A stretch of 64,000 nucleotides of DNA from an uncultured Bacteroidales bacterium (GCA_902774275.1 CACYHN010000021.1:1-64000), one strand, 5' to 3'; positions 33,579-43,331 are shown, numbered from the stretch's first letter. The notes: generated from the letters alone by a model not told the origin. Numbers and translations are program-made.

Positions 33579-36500
33579 ATGCGTAAACCAATTATTGCTT
33601 TGCTTGCCGGAATATTCATTGCCATATCGGCAAATGCCCAAAGAATATTCCATTTTTCAATAGGACAGCTTTCTGACAACCGTTTCCATGCTATATGTGA
33701 GGATTTATCCGGATTCATGTGGATAGGTACGGAGAACGGCTTGAACAGATATGACGGATATAATTTCCATCAGTTCTTCCATGATGACAATGATTCACTG
33801 TCACTTCTGAGTAATTATATAAGGAGTCTGTATATAGATACAGACGGAACACTTTGGATAGGAACAAACCGTGGTCTGCAATATCTCAAGCCGAGCGAGA
33901 AAAGTTTCCATACCGTTCCTTTCCCCGGAAGCCGGACACCATATATTGAGAAAATCAGTCAGTTCAGTGACGGTAAGATCTGGATTGCTGCACGTGGCAA
34001 TGGTGTTTTCTGGGTTGATCCCAAGGATCCCGTTCAGGTAAACAGTGTGGTAAGCGTAAATACGTTTTCTACGGTACAGAGGATTTTCCGCACATTACTT
34101 GAGGATCAGGAAGGTACTGTGTGGTTAGGGACCACAACAGGTGTCCTGCTATACGATCCCAAGACAGACAAAATCACAGAGTTCCGTCCGGAATTGATAG
34201 ACCATGACATTACCGGCATAAACAAGGATGAAAACGGTAACGTCTATATTACCACGAATAACCATCTTTATATGTGGAACTCTACCATACGTACTCTTAC
34301 ACGTCTTACTCCTGAAGAGGGTATATGGGAGATAACTCATTCATTTTTTGACAAGGAAGGCCTTAAGATATCAATACGCGGCAAAGGACTTCTAGCCCTT
34401 ACAAATGAGAGAAAACTTGAAAGGGTGGAACTTAAACCTTTTGACCGCAGTCTGGAGAAACTGGATGTGAGCGCCTATTACCGAGATAAGGCTGATAACA
34501 TCTGGATAGGGTGTTTCCTTTCTGATTATATTCTTGTTACAAAGGAGAGGAATGATTTTGATTATTGGAAATTTTCTGATTATCAGCAGGATGTCTCGGG
34601 AACAGTCACTGCGATGATTACAGATACTGAGGGACGTCTGTGGATAGGATACAATAATAACAGCCTGACATGTATGTCAAGTGAAGGAGTTGTGCTAAAG
34701 GAAGGTAAAGGCTCCGTATATGTGAACTGTCTGTTCCGTGACAGCCATAACAGGATATGGGCGGGTTATCCCAATGGAGGGCTTGCCATACTGGATACGG
34801 AAACCGGTAAAATGCGTTCTGTGATGACCAATGAGTACTCAAATGTATCGTCAATTGCAGAGGATCTTCAGGGGCGTATCTATTACTCGGAACTGGGAAG
34901 CGGTTTCAGCAGGCTGGACCCGACAGATATGAAGCCGGCATTGTACTCCAGTTTTGCCCAAAGCGGACAAAACGGTCAATGGCTTAGCAATGATTGGATA
35001 CACATCTTGTTGATTGACAAGTGGAACAGACTCTGGATTGGACATGACAACGGGGTTGACTGCTATGACATAGACCACAACACGTTCCTTCCCAACAATA
35101 AGATATTGGCCGCCATGGGGACATCAGGCTGTACATGTATTCTTGAGGAGGGAAACGGAATTATGTGGTTCGGTACTACCAAGGGTGTGATCATTTATGA
35201 TTCCACAAACGGTGAGGTGCGTTTGCTGAATACCAGCAAGGGACTCTCCAGTGATGATATCCGTGGAATGATTAAGGATAATGACGGATACATTTGGGTG
35301 GCTACTCCGGGAAACCTTAACCGTATCAATCCTAACAATCTGGAGATAAGCCGTTTCTTTACGGAGGAGAAGGCTTTTAACAGAGTGTCAGCATTCTCTG
35401 CGGTTGATGACAGGGCTTATTTTGGAAGCAATGCAGGTATCACTGCTTTCAGTCCATACAGCATAATCACAGGTGCCAAGGTGAACCCGGTGGTTATGAC
35501 TGGATTCTATCTCAATGGTGAGCGGATAACCAATGAATCCGTATCGGGCGGAAAACATATCTCAAAGAAGCCTCTCAGTATGTCTGATCAGTTCAGACTG
35601 GCCTACAGGGATAATTCCTTTACACTTGAATTCAGTACTCTTAATTACGGTGATGAAGCTAGCCTGATTTATGAATATTCACTTAATCCTGATAAGAGGG
35701 AATGGACAAGCAATCCGGCCGGTCTCAACAGGTTCACATTCTCAAGGCTCGGATTTGGCCGATACACACTTTCCGTAAGAGCCAGACTGAATGATATAGT
35801 CTCAGAACCAAGGACTTACAACATCAAGATTGAAGCGCCATGGTATGCCACGTCATTGGCAGTTTGCATCTATCTGATTTTTGTACTGGCTATTCTGATG
35901 GTGATATTCAGATTTCGCCGCAAGTCACGTGAGAGGGAGGTGGATGAGGCCAAATTTGAGTCATTCATCAATGTGGCTCATGAGATATGCGCTCCTATGA
36001 CTATGGTTATATCTCCATTAGAGGATATGCTGCGCGATGATAATACTCCTGCAGCGATGTTGCCAAACCTGCGTCAGATGCACAAAAGTTCAACCAGAAT
36101 CCTCTCGCTTATAAACCAGTTGCTGGATATGCGTAAGTATGATGAGGGGCAGATGCAACTGCATTTTGCTGAGACTGACCTCATTAACTTTCTGATGGGC
36201 CCCTTTGAGCTTTACACACAGACGGCAGAGAAACGTAACATAAACTTCCGTTTCAATCATCCCATGGTGGAACAGCCTGTCTGGATTGACCGTGACAGTA
36301 TTGACAAGGTTATGATGAACATTCTGTCAAATGCTTTCAAATACACTCCGGATAACGGAACCATAGAGATTGATGTTGAGGTTGGGACCGATGACAATGA
36401 AAACGGCCCGTTACATAACTATGTGGAAATTTCCGTTTCCGATACGGGTATTGGCCTGGACAAGGAGGATATCAACAGGGTGTTCCAACGTTTCTACAGG

Positions 36501-37553
36501 GTTGACAATGATGTGACATCTGTAACCATGGGAATGGGTATCGGTTTGAATTACAGTCAGATGCTCATCAACATGCATCGTGGAACGATAAAAGCAGGAA
36601 ATCGCACGGATGGACAGAAGGGTAGTGTGTTCTCATTCCGACTGCCGCTAGGTAATGATCACATATCAAAGGATGATATTGCTGATCCGCAGGATACAGT
36701 ACGTCTGCAGTTGGATAGGAACCGGGTGGGTATGGATCTGGATGAATCAGAAGAAACCAACCAGACTAAGGGCACTTTTAAAGTGTTGATTGTGGATGAT
36801 GATGATTCTATGCTCGATTATCTGTCAGACAGCCTCAAGCAAAGCTACAAGGTCATTACTGCACGTAACGGTAAGGAGGGACTCAAGATTGCGGTTTCAC
36901 AGATTCCTGATATAATCATTACCGATGTGGTTATGCCTGAGATGGACGGAATACAGTTGGTTAAGGCTCTTAAGGGCAACTCACTGGTAAGCCATATTCC
37001 TGTCATCATGCTGTCAGGAAAAAATAAGCTTCAGGACCGTATGCTAGGACTGGATACAGGTGCAGACAGCTATCTGCCTAAACCGTTCTATATGAGTGAA
37101 CTTAAGTCTCTTATGTCAAATCTGATTAATAACCGTCTGATTGTTAAGGGTAAATTCTCGGGGCAGCAGGAGCAGACTGAAAAGGTTGAGGCTGTTAAGT
37201 TTGAATCAAGTGATGAACAGTTTATGAAGCGTGTGATGGATATTGTCAACAAGAATATCTCCAACAGCGAGTTCAATATATCTCTCATGGTTGATGAGGT
37301 AGGAATGAGCCGCACACAGTTGCATCGAAAACTTAAGGAGCTTACCGGATTCTCCGCATCAAGGTTCCTGCAGAATATCCGTATGCAGCAGGCTATGAAA
37401 CTACTCAAAGAGAAGAGGGTTAATGTATCTCAGATAGCCTACAGCGTGGGATTCTCATCACAGACTCACTTCTCTACCACCTTCAAGCAATACTACGGCG
37501 TGAGCCCCACGGAGTACATCCGCCAGCTTGAAGCAGAAGAGCAGAAGAAGTAA
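33579..37553 (+). CDS. Hybrid two-component system (HTCS) sensor/regulator
   Basis: The protein has 1324 residues from the ATG at 33579, which gives a signal peptide (RKPIIALLAGIFIAISANA). The periplasmic part consists of beta-propeller repeats (FMWIGTENGLNRYDG, TLWIGTNRGLQYL, RLWIGHDNGVDCYD) and a Y_Y_Y domain. A membrane helix is at about 755-776 (LAVCIYLIFVLAILMVIF). Phospho-acceptor His is H801 in NVAHEICAPMTM. The ATPase domain has NILSNAFKYTPDNG and DTGIGL. A receiver domain has D1116 in ITDVVMPEMDG, and an AraC-type DNA-binding domain closes the protein. HTCS proteins sense oligosaccharides and switch on nearby degradation genes, here plausibly the SGNH esterase, CotH and GH115 side. 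An inverted repeat upstream could be its binding site. Confidence 0.95.
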   Translation: MRKPIIALLAGIFIAISANAQRIFHFSIGQLSDNRFHAICEDLSGFMWIGTENGLNRYDGYNFHQFFHDDNDSLSLLSNYIRSLYIDTDGTLWIGTNRGLQYLKPSEKSFHTVPFPGSRTPYIEKISQFSDGKIWIAARGNGVFWVDPKDPVQVNSVVSVNTFSTVQRIFRTLLEDQEGTVWLGTTTGVLLYDPKTDKITEFRPELIDHDITGINKDENGNVYITTNNHLYMWNSTIRTLTRLTPEEGIWEITHSFFDKEGLKISIRGKGLLALTNERKLERVELKPFDRSLEKLDVSAYYRDKADNIWIGCFLSDYILVTKERNDFDYWKFSDYQQDVSGTVTAMITDTEGRLWIGYNNNSLTCMSSEGVVLKEGKGSVYVNCLFRDSHNRIWAGYPNGGLAILDTETGKMRSVMTNEYSNVSSIAEDLQGRIYYSELGSGFSRLDPTDMKPALYSSFAQSGQNGQWLSNDWIHILLIDKWNRLWIGHDNGVDCYDIDHNTFLPNNKILAAMGTSGCTCILEEGNGIMWFGTTKGVIIYDSTNGEVRLLNTSKGLSSDDIRGMIKDNDGYIWVATPGNLNRINPNNLEISRFFTEEKAFNRVSAFSAVDDRAYFGSNAGITAFSPYSIITGAKVNPVVMTGFYLNGERITNESVSGGKHISKKPLSMSDQFRLAYRDNSFTLEFSTLNYGDEASLIYEYSLNPDKREWTSNPAGLNRFTFSRLGFGRYTLSVRARLNDIVSEPRTYNIKIEAPWYATSLAVCIYLIFVLAILMVIFRFRRKSREREVDEAKFESFINVAHEICAPMTMVISPLEDMLRDDNTPAAMLPNLRQMHKSSTRILSLINQLLDMRKYDEGQMQLHFAETDLINFLMGPFELYTQTAEKRNINFRFNHPMVEQPVWIDRDSIDKVMMNILSNAFKYTPDNGTIEIDVEVGTDDNENGPLHNYVEISVSDTGIGLDKEDINRVFQRFYRVDNDVTSVTMGMGIGLNYSQMLINMHRGTIKAGNRTDGQKGSVFSFRLPLGNDHISKDDIADPQDTVRLQLDRNRVGMDLDESEETNQTKGTFKVLIVDDDDSMLDYLSDSLKQSYKVITARNGKEGLKIAVSQIPDIIITDVVMPEMDGIQLVKALKGNSLVSHIPVIMLSGKNKLQDRMLGLDTGADSYLPKPFYMSELKSLMSNLINNRLIVKGKFSGQQEQTEKVEAVKFESSDEQFMKRVMDIVNKNISNSEFNISLMVDEVGMSRTQLHRKLKELTGFSASRFLQNIRMQQAMKLLKEKRVNVSQIAYSVGFSSQTHFSTTFKQYYGVSPTEYIRQLEAEEQKK

Positions 37554-37560
37554 TAATCAA

Positions 37561-38394
37561 TTACTCCATTGAGTGGAGGAGGGTGATTTCTTCCGCCCAG
37601 AGGGTTTCATCTGGAGTTTCAAGGATAAAAGGTATGTCATTCAGATTCTGGTCCTGCATGATCTTTTTGAAGAAATCAAGTCCCAGGAAGCCTTTGCCGA
37701 TGGAATCGTGACGGTCCACGCGTGAACCTAACTCCTTCTTGCTGTCGTTGAGGTGGATGGCACGCAGGTAATTCATACCTATCTCATCATCAAAATCCTG
37801 CCAGACACGCTCATATTCGTTTTTGAGGTCATAGCCGGCAGTATAAGTGTGACAGGTGTCTACGCATACTCCAACGCGTGATTTGTCATTCACACCGTCT
37901 ATTATGCGCTTTATCTGCCAGAATGCGAATCCTATGTTTGAACCTTGGCCTGCGGTGTTCTCAATAACAGCTGTTACGCCTTTGGTTTTTTCCAGAGTCA
38001 AATTGATGCTCTCTGCTATGCGGTCCATGCATTCCTCTGGGGTAATCTGCTTTAGGTGACTGCCTGGGTGGAAGTTGAGCATGGTTAGGCCAAGCTGCTC
38101 GCAACGCTGCATCTCTTCCAGAAATGAACTGCGTGATTTCTCCAACCCTTCTGCATCGGGACTGCCCAGATTTATCAGATAACTGTCATGGGGAAGTATG
38201 TATTTAGCCTCAATTCCGGACTTTAAGACTTGAGCCTTAAATTGTTCTATTTCACTTTGTTGCAGAGGTGAGCTAAACCATTGGCGCTGGTTCTTTGTAA
38301 ACAGGGCAAAAGCCGTAGCACCAACTGCCATAGCATTAATGGGAGCATTGAAAACACCCCCTGATGCTGATACGTGAGGTCCAATCTTTTTCAT
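37561..38394 (-). CDS. nfo: Deoxyribonuclease IV (endonuclease IV)
   Basis: The 277-residue AP endonuclease cleaves 5' to abasic sites in base-excision repair. The family start [16 protein letters not shown] is present. Zinc-ligand segments follow: [61 protein letters not shown] and PFILETPDE. The length is normal. It converges with the HTCS gene (7 bp apart). Upstream on its own strand it is separated from mutS2 by an inverted-repeat element. The other repair gene in this window is nth. Confidence 0.95.
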   Translation of the reverse strand: MKKIGPHVSASGGVFNAPINAMAVGATAFALFTKNQRQWFSSPLQQSEIEQFKAQVLKSGIEAKYILPHDSYLINLGSPDAEGLEKSRSSFLEEMQRCEQLGLTMLNFHPGSHLKQITPEECMDRIAESINLTLEKTKGVTAVIENTAGQGSNIGFAFWQIKRIIDGVNDKSRVGVCVDTCHTYTAGYDLKNEYERVWQDFDDEIGMNYLRAIHLNDSKKELGSRVDRHDSIGKGFLGLDFFKKIMQDQNLNDIPFILETPDETLWAEEITLLHSME

Positions 38395-38415
38395 ATTTCA
38401 ATTTATTTAAACACC

Positions 38416-38619
38416 GGAAAAAAGGGTTATTGACGTAAAAACTACGCGCTTCGCGCTATCCCTCCCACTGCTTCGCAGCGGGCCCCTCCCGTTAAGAGCT
38501 ACGCTCTTTTCTTCCTCCTCGTTCGGTAGAGTAAGCAAGCTTCCTCTACTCTCTCTTCGTTCGTCAGTTCACAAGCCCACGGGCGGCCATGGTTTTTCCT
38601 GCCAACAACCCTTTTTTCC
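38416..38619. repeat. Inverted-repeat (MITE-like) element, 204 bp
   Basis: Terminal inverted repeats GGAAAAAAGGGTTATTG (38416-38432) and CAACAACCCTTTTTTCC (38603-38619) match at 16 of 17 positions. The interior carries the CCCTCCCACTGCTTCGCAG / CGGGCCCCTCCC motif and no reading frame. It fills the gap between nfo and mutS2. Confidence 0.75.
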
Positions 38620-38655
38620 TATACTCACTTAGCGGAGTTATCTGCATATAGCATT

Positions 38656-41190
38656 TTATCCTATATCAACGACCGTGATACCGTGACCACCGAATTGGAT
38701 ATGCTCGTCGTGGTAGTCCTTGACGGCGGGAACGGTGTGCAGGTACTGGCGTATAAGGTTGCGCAGTATGCCGTTACCGGTGCCGTGAAGGATGCGCACG
38801 CGGCTCATGCCGATGAGCGTGGCGTCATCAATAAAGTGCATCACAGTCTGGATGGCCTCATCACCGCGCATGCCTCGCACATCAATATCCGGTTTGAAGG
38901 CCAGTTTGCGGTTGTAGATGTCATCATGAGTCTGCTTGCTTACGTAAGTAGCGGAGCGTACATCCTGCACCTTAACAGCCTCAGCAGGCTCCAGACGATT
39001 TGCCTTTACTATGCTGGTAATATGCCCGAAAGCAACCGTAATGTCATTCTTATTGATAGAAATCACATCGCCTACCTGTGTCTGACCGATAAGGCGGACG
39101 GTATCACCGACTTTGAATGAACGCTGCGCGTTCAGCTGTTGGCTGTTAGCTGTTGGCTGTTGGCTTCCATCCGGTGCGTTAACAGCAGGCTGGGGGCGAT
39201 GCTCCTTAAGCTTGTCACGTTTACGCTGCTCACGGCGTTCCTGACTCTGGCGTATGCGCTCCATCTTGCGCTGTATCTTGAGCTCTTCCTCGCTGTTCTG
39301 GCGGTCATCAAGAGTATCCTTGAACTCTGTCAGTTCCTGGCGTGCCAGGCGGGTAAGTTCCTTATCGGCCTGAGCCTCCTTAATGGTGCGTATGGTGTTC
39401 TCAATCATGGCGTTGGAGTCCTGGATAAGCTGGTCAGCTTTCTCCTTGGCCTCACGGATGATTGATTTGCGTTCCTTTTGCAGTGATTCCAATTCCTGGC
39501 GATGTTGCTCAATCTGCTGGTCCAACTGTTTCTCAAGCTGATGCACGTTCTGACGTTTGTTCTCCCAATATCGCTTGTCACGTACAATATCCTGCAGGTA
39601 CTTGTCAGCATTTACATAATCACGGCCTACAATCTGGGTGGCATCTTCAATGACATCCTCAGGAAGACCGATCTTGCGGGCTATCTCAACGGCAAATGAG
39701 CTGCCGGGATTACCTATCTGCAATATATATAGCGGCTGCATGAGATGACGGTCATAGAGCATGGCGCCATTACGTATGCCCTCATTGCCATCAGCAAAGT
39801 GTTTGAGATTCTGATAATGTGTTGTTATAATGCCAAAGACACGGTTGCGGTTGAAACGTGACAGAACAGCTTCAGCTATTGCGCCTCCTATACCGGGCTC
39901 CGTTCCGCTTCCAAACTCATCAATAAGTATCAGACTGCGGTTATCGGCATTCTTGAGCATATTCTTCATGTTAAGCAGATGGCTGGAGTAGGTGCTCAAG
40001 TCATCGTCAATGCTCTGCTCATCGCCTATATCAATGAAAATGCTCTTGAATATGCCGGCATGACTGTTGGGACGCATCGGAACAGGTATTCCGCATTGGA
40101 GCATATACTGCAGAAGACCTACGGTCTTGAGGCAGACGGATTTACCGCCTGCGTTGGGGCCCGATATAAGCAGTATGCTATTCTTGGAGTCAAGGTCTAT
40201 ATCCAGTGGAACCACCGTCTTGTCATGCTTGGCGAGAGACTGCTTTAATAGCGGATGTACGGCCTGTACCCAGTCAACCATAGTCTTGCGTTCAAGAATG
40301 GGCTTGCAGGCGTCAAAATCAAGCGCTAAGCGGGCTTTGGCACGTATGAAATCAATCTTGGCCATGAATCCGTATGACTCAAGTATGGACGGAATCTCCG
40401 GACGTATGGTATCTGTGAATGCAATCAGGATTCGCGTAACCTCACGTTTCTCATCGGCCTCAAGCTCACGGATGCGGTTATTGGCCTCCACAACCTCTTC
40501 AGGTTCAATGAAGACGGTTTTGCCCGATGCAGACTCATCATGTACTATACCGCGTATCTTACGCTTTAATCCAGGCGCTACAGGCAGCACCAGACGACCG
40601 TCACGCATGGTTGGAGCGGCATCCTTGTCAACCACACCGTCTGTCTGCGCCTGACGCAGTATGCTGTTCAGAATACGTGATATGCTGAACGATGTGTTGG
40701 CCAGATCCATTCGGATGCGGTAGAGTTCAGGTGATGCATTATCCTTGAGCTTGCCGAACTTGGTGAGGATGTGGGCTATTCCCTGTGTAATAGCGGGGAA
40801 TACAGCCACACTGCCGGCCAGTTCCGTGAGGTTGGGGTAGAGACCCTGGTTCTCCTCTTTGGACAGGAACTCCACTATGCCGCTGATGGTCTCTAAGGAG
40901 CGCCATAGACCTAATAGTTCAGCCTCATCAAGCCATGTACCCATCACTTTGATGCGGGTCAGAGCCTCACGCAGGTCATGGTAGTTCTGATCAGGGAATG
41001 ATTTGCCTTCAGTGAGTATCCTGACAAACTCCATTGTCTCATCAAGAGCTTTTTCAATGGGCTGGAAATCGGTCTGAAACTTCATCTCCTCAACCTGCTG
41101 CACGCCAAGCGGACAGATGCAGCGGTCAGCAAGCATCTGCCTTATTTCATCAAAACCGGTTTTATGTTCAAAATTGTCAGGATAAATCAT
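38656..41190 (-). CDS. mutS2: Endonuclease MutS2
   Basis: The protein has 844 residues. MutS2 acts on branched or stalled nucleic-acid structures, and in some bacteria on collided ribosomes, rather than on mismatches. Seen: N-terminal MutS core (RDGRLVLPVAPGLKRKIRG), Walker A GPNAGGKSV, Walker B LILIDEFGSGTEPG, ABC-signature DDDLSTYSSH, and a long coiled coil (QLEKQLDQQIEQHRQELESL). A KOW-like segment (FKVGDTVRLIGQTQVGDVIS) precedes the C-terminal Smr nuclease domain with HGTGNG. The linker before the KOW region (about residues 670-686) contains NAPDGSQQPTANSQQ, encoded by the repeat shared with feoAB. It follows the DUF389 gene by 9 bp, an operon. Confidence 0.95.
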   Translation of the reverse strand: MIYPDNFEHKTGFDEIRQMLADRCICPLGVQQVEEMKFQTDFQPIEKALDETMEFVRILTEGKSFPDQNYHDLREALTRIKVMGTWLDEAELLGLWRSLETISGIVEFLSKEENQGLYPNLTELAGSVAVFPAITQGIAHILTKFGKLKDNASPELYRIRMDLANTSFSISRILNSILRQAQTDGVVDKDAAPTMRDGRLVLPVAPGLKRKIRGIVHDESASGKTVFIEPEEVVEANNRIRELEADEKREVTRILIAFTDTIRPEIPSILESYGFMAKIDFIRAKARLALDFDACKPILERKTMVDWVQAVHPLLKQSLAKHDKTVVPLDIDLDSKNSILLISGPNAGGKSVCLKTVGLLQYMLQCGIPVPMRPNSHAGIFKSIFIDIGDEQSIDDDLSTYSSHLLNMKNMLKNADNRSLILIDEFGSGTEPGIGGAIAEAVLSRFNRNRVFGIITTHYQNLKHFADGNEGIRNGAMLYDRHLMQPLYILQIGNPGSSFAVEIARKIGLPEDVIEDATQIVGRDYVNADKYLQDIVRDKRYWENKRQNVHQLEKQLDQQIEQHRQELESLQKERKSIIREAKEKADQLIQDSNAMIENTIRTIKEAQADKELTRLARQELTEFKDTLDDRQNSEEELKIQRKMERIRQSQERREQRKRDKLKEHRPQPAVNAPDGSQQPTANSQQLNAQRSFKVGDTVRLIGQTQVGDVISINKNDITVAFGHITSIVKANRLEPAEAVKVQDVRSATYVSKQTHDDIYNRKLAFKPDIDVRGMRGDEAIQTVMHFIDDATLIGMSRVRILHGTGNGILRNLIRQYLHTVPAVKDYHDEHIQFGGHGITVVDIG
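39135..39183. repeat. 49-bp in-frame repeat inside mutS2 (copy 2)
   Basis: Read on the minus strand it begins GTTAACGCACCGGATGG and continues as CCAACAG-type heptads. It matches the feoAB copy at 44 of 49 positions, and the reading frame is the same in both genes. Confidence 0.85.
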
Positions 41191-41199
41191 TTTGAAGGA

Positions 41200-42558
41200 T
41201 TATTTGACAAGTATCTTAATGTTGTTTGTGCCGGTACGGTTGTTGAGCCAGTGTCTGATAAGATCCATATCGGGCTCAGTTTCCATATCTTCAACAAATG
41301 AGAGTATGCAGATGTAGGTGGTATCTGTGGCTGCACCGTTTGTGTTGTAAGAGATATGACGTTGCATGGACATATCTTTTATCTCCGGAACGAATATGCC
41401 AATCTCACGCGTCATGCTGCTTACGGCAAGAGTATCGGCAGTACGTACAGATGACAGCTGTTCCTGCAGACGTGATATCTGGCGGTTTTTCTCGTTCAGC
41501 ATTTCCGTATAGTTGCTCTGAAGAGCTGTAATGGCAATCCCGCCATCCTCCTGATTGGCCTGACGAACCACAAGGTCCACCTTGGGCAGATGGTAAACGC
41601 TTGACATCTGAGCACGGATGTTGTTTACAACATTCTCTGACAGAGGTTCGCCAAACAGACGTACTTCTATGGCAGATTGCTTTTTACGTCCGGTTTTATA
41701 TTGGGCCGATGACTCAACTACAAATGTATTGTCATAGTTGAAAGCCTCATCGACAAAGTGCTTGTAGTTGGCCTCAAAAGCAGATCTCTGTATGATTGAA
41801 ATGGCAATCAGGATACTGGGAAATGTTACAAGGACAATGATTGAGATCATGATGCTCTTGAGTTTCTTGAGCTTAAGCGGCTCCAGTTCACCAATCATCT
41901 GGAATTTCATTACTCTGGTAACGATGAATGATGCCAAAGCGATAAAAATGGAGTTGATAGTAAAAAGATACAAGGCACCCAGCATAAACTTGAACTGGAA
42001 TGTGGCCAGACCATAGCCTACGGTGCAGAGTGGGGGCATAAGAGCTGTTGCAATGGCCACACCCGGAATCACTGTGCCTGTACGGTCCTTACGCGTCTGT
42101 GCTACCATTCCTGCCAAACCGCCAAACAAAGCGATAAGGATATCATAAGTAGTAGGCTGGGTACGTGCCAACAGCTCACTCTGTGTTGATGAGATTAGCG
42201 GCAGAGTAAAGAATATGGCCGATGTTACCAAGCTTACCACAATCATTATCAGGAAGTTGCGCAGAGATTCCTTAAGCAGGTTGAAATCATATACTCCCAT
42301 TGAGTAACCCATACCGATTATAGGACCCATAAGCGGGGAAATGAGCATGGCGCCGATGATTACGGCCGTAGAGTTTGTGTTCAAGCCGAGAGAAGCAATG
42401 AATATGGCAAATATGAGAACCCAAAGGTTGGTGCCACGTATCATTATTCCCTTATGCACATTGGAGTTAACCTCCTCCTGTGATGCGGCATCGGCTCCAA
42501 GAGCGAATCTCTCCAGAACTCTATGTTTAATGAATTCGATTACCTTGTTTTTGTCCAT
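41200..42558 (-). CDS. DUF389 (TIGR00341) membrane protein
   Basis: The protein has 452 residues. Six or more membrane helices are visible in the first half (LWVLIFAIFIASLGL, AVIIGAMLISPLMGPIIGMGY, FLIMIVVSLVTSAIFF). The conserved segments LISPLMGPI and GVAIATALMPPLCTVGYGL are the DUF389 signature. The C-terminal half is soluble, with a short coiled coil (NEKNRQISRLQEQLSSV). Function of the family is unknown; a transporter-like role is often suggested. It lies upstream of mutS2 with 9 bp between them. The Bacteroidales extension after the membrane region makes it longer than the bare DUF389 domain. Confidence 0.87.
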   Translation of the reverse strand: MDKNKVIEFIKHRVLERFALGADAASQEEVNSNVHKGIMIRGTNLWVLIFAIFIASLGLNTNSTAVIIGAMLISPLMGPIIGMGYSMGVYDFNLLKESLRNFLIMIVVSLVTSAIFFTLPLISSTQSELLARTQPTTYDILIALFGGLAGMVAQTRKDRTGTVIPGVAIATALMPPLCTVGYGLATFQFKFMLGALYLFTINSIFIALASFIVTRVMKFQMIGELEPLKLKKLKSIMISIIVLVTFPSILIAISIIQRSAFEANYKHFVDEAFNYDNTFVVESSAQYKTGRKKQSAIEVRLFGEPLSENVVNNIRAQMSSVYHLPKVDLVVRQANQEDGGIAITALQSNYTEMLNEKNRQISRLQEQLSSVRTADTLAVSSMTREIGIFVPEIKDMSMQRHISYNTNGAATDTTYICILSFVEDMETEPDMDLIRHWLNNRTGTNNIKILVK

Positions 42559-42614
42559 ATTATAAATACTGGTAATTTATTTTTCTGCAAAGTAATCAAA
42601 AAAGTTGGATAGTG

Positions 42615-42646
42615 TTTGCTGTTTCCAAAAAAAATATCCACCTTTG
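42615..42646 (+). promoter_or_regulatory. Promoter of tRNA-Ser
   Basis: TTTG at 42615-42618, a 20-nt spacer and CACCTTTG at 42639-42646 (one mismatch to TAnnTTTG) lie 36 nt before the tRNA. Confidence 0.6.
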
Positions 42647-42681
42647 CACCGCTCAAACGGAGAGAAAGCCGCGATGAGTAT

Positions 42682-42766
42682 GGAAGGATGGCAGAGTGGT
42701 CGAATGCGGCGGTCTTGAAAACCGTTGACCTTCACGGGTCCGGGGGTTCGAATCCCTCTTCTTCCG
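42682..42766 (+). tRNA. tRNA-Ser (anticodon UGA)
   Basis: The acceptor stem GGAAGGA pairs with TTCTTCC (one G-U). The anticodon loop CTTGAAA gives UGA, which reads UCA and other UCN serine codons. A long variable arm (TTGACCTTCACGGGTCC region) and T-loop GGTTCGAATCC confirm the class II serine tRNA. Discriminator is G; CCA is not encoded. A terminator follows immediately. Confidence 0.95.
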
Positions 42767-42767
42767 C

Positions 42768-42799
42768 AAACAGGTTTCCAATCGGGAGCCTGTTTTTTT
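42768..42799 (+). terminator. Terminator of tRNA-Ser
   Basis: AAACAGG-TTT-CC pairs with GG-GAG-CCTGTTT (wobble pairs in the middle), followed by a run of T. Confidence 0.8.
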
Positions 42800-42800
42800 G

Positions 42801-42844
42801 TGCGGAAGAAGAGGGATTCGAACCCCCGGACCCGTGAGGTCAAC
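42801..42844 (-). pseudogene. Inverted 3' fragment of tRNA-Ser
   Basis: These 44 bases are the reverse complement of the tRNA-Ser 3' half (42724-42768: variable arm, T arm and acceptor strand), with only one base missing. The 5' half is absent; the sequence diverges abruptly at 42845. It could be the scar of an integration or recombination event at the tRNA. Confidence 0.8.
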
Positions 42845-43284
42845 CTTCCTTTTTTTAGTTTGCTCCGCAAACGCGCTTCATTTCATTTCGCTTGGCGGCC
42901 CTCCGGGACCGCGGTCTCGTTCGTCGCCTCACTCGCACCAATACGCTGTACCTGCGTATAACACGGGTCCTCAGTGCAGAAAGGATTCCATGTACGTGAT
43001 TCTAATTCGCACTCAGTTTCCAGTTTGGTATTTCAAGATTTGAAAAGGTTTCCAGTTGCACCCAGTAAAACGGAATTCCGACAGCGAAGCCCGTCGGGAT
43101 ACCGTTTTACCCGGCCTGGAAGGCCGGCAAGCGAAGTGTAACGGAGCGTGTTTCCAGAAGGAAACTAAAAAAAGGTTGTATCTAATGCGCAGATAGGATT
43201 CCATCCTGACGCTTAAGGCCGAAGGCCATAAAGCGCAAAATTCGAGCAATGCGAAGCAGCGAGTTTCTCCGCCGCATGGAAAAA
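42845..43284. other. Non-coding, repeat-like region downstream of tRNA-Ser
   Basis: I see no gene in these 440 bp. It holds several hairpins, for example TAAAACGGAATTCCGACAG with CCGTCGGGATACCGTTTTA (about 43068-43110) and AAGGCCGAAGGCC. A stretch at about 42975 (TGCAGAAAGGATTCCATGT) resembles one at about 61330. It looks like degenerate intergenic repeats. Confidence 0.5.
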
Positions 43285-43313
43285 GAAAGGCGACCTTAAA
43301 TTGGCCGCCTTTC
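43285..43313 (-). terminator. Terminator of the GH43 gene
   Basis: GAAAGGCGACC pairs with GGCCGCCTTTC around TTAAATT, 18 bp after the GH43 stop codon. Confidence 0.7.
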
Positions 43314-43331
43314 CTTTGCTAAAGAATCAAA

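Noticed and set aside
42616..43043. Open frames over the tRNA-Ser and its inverted fragment
   Set aside because: They overlap a well-formed tRNA on its own strand and contain no domain; product strings such as EEEGFEPPDP are translated tRNA sequence.
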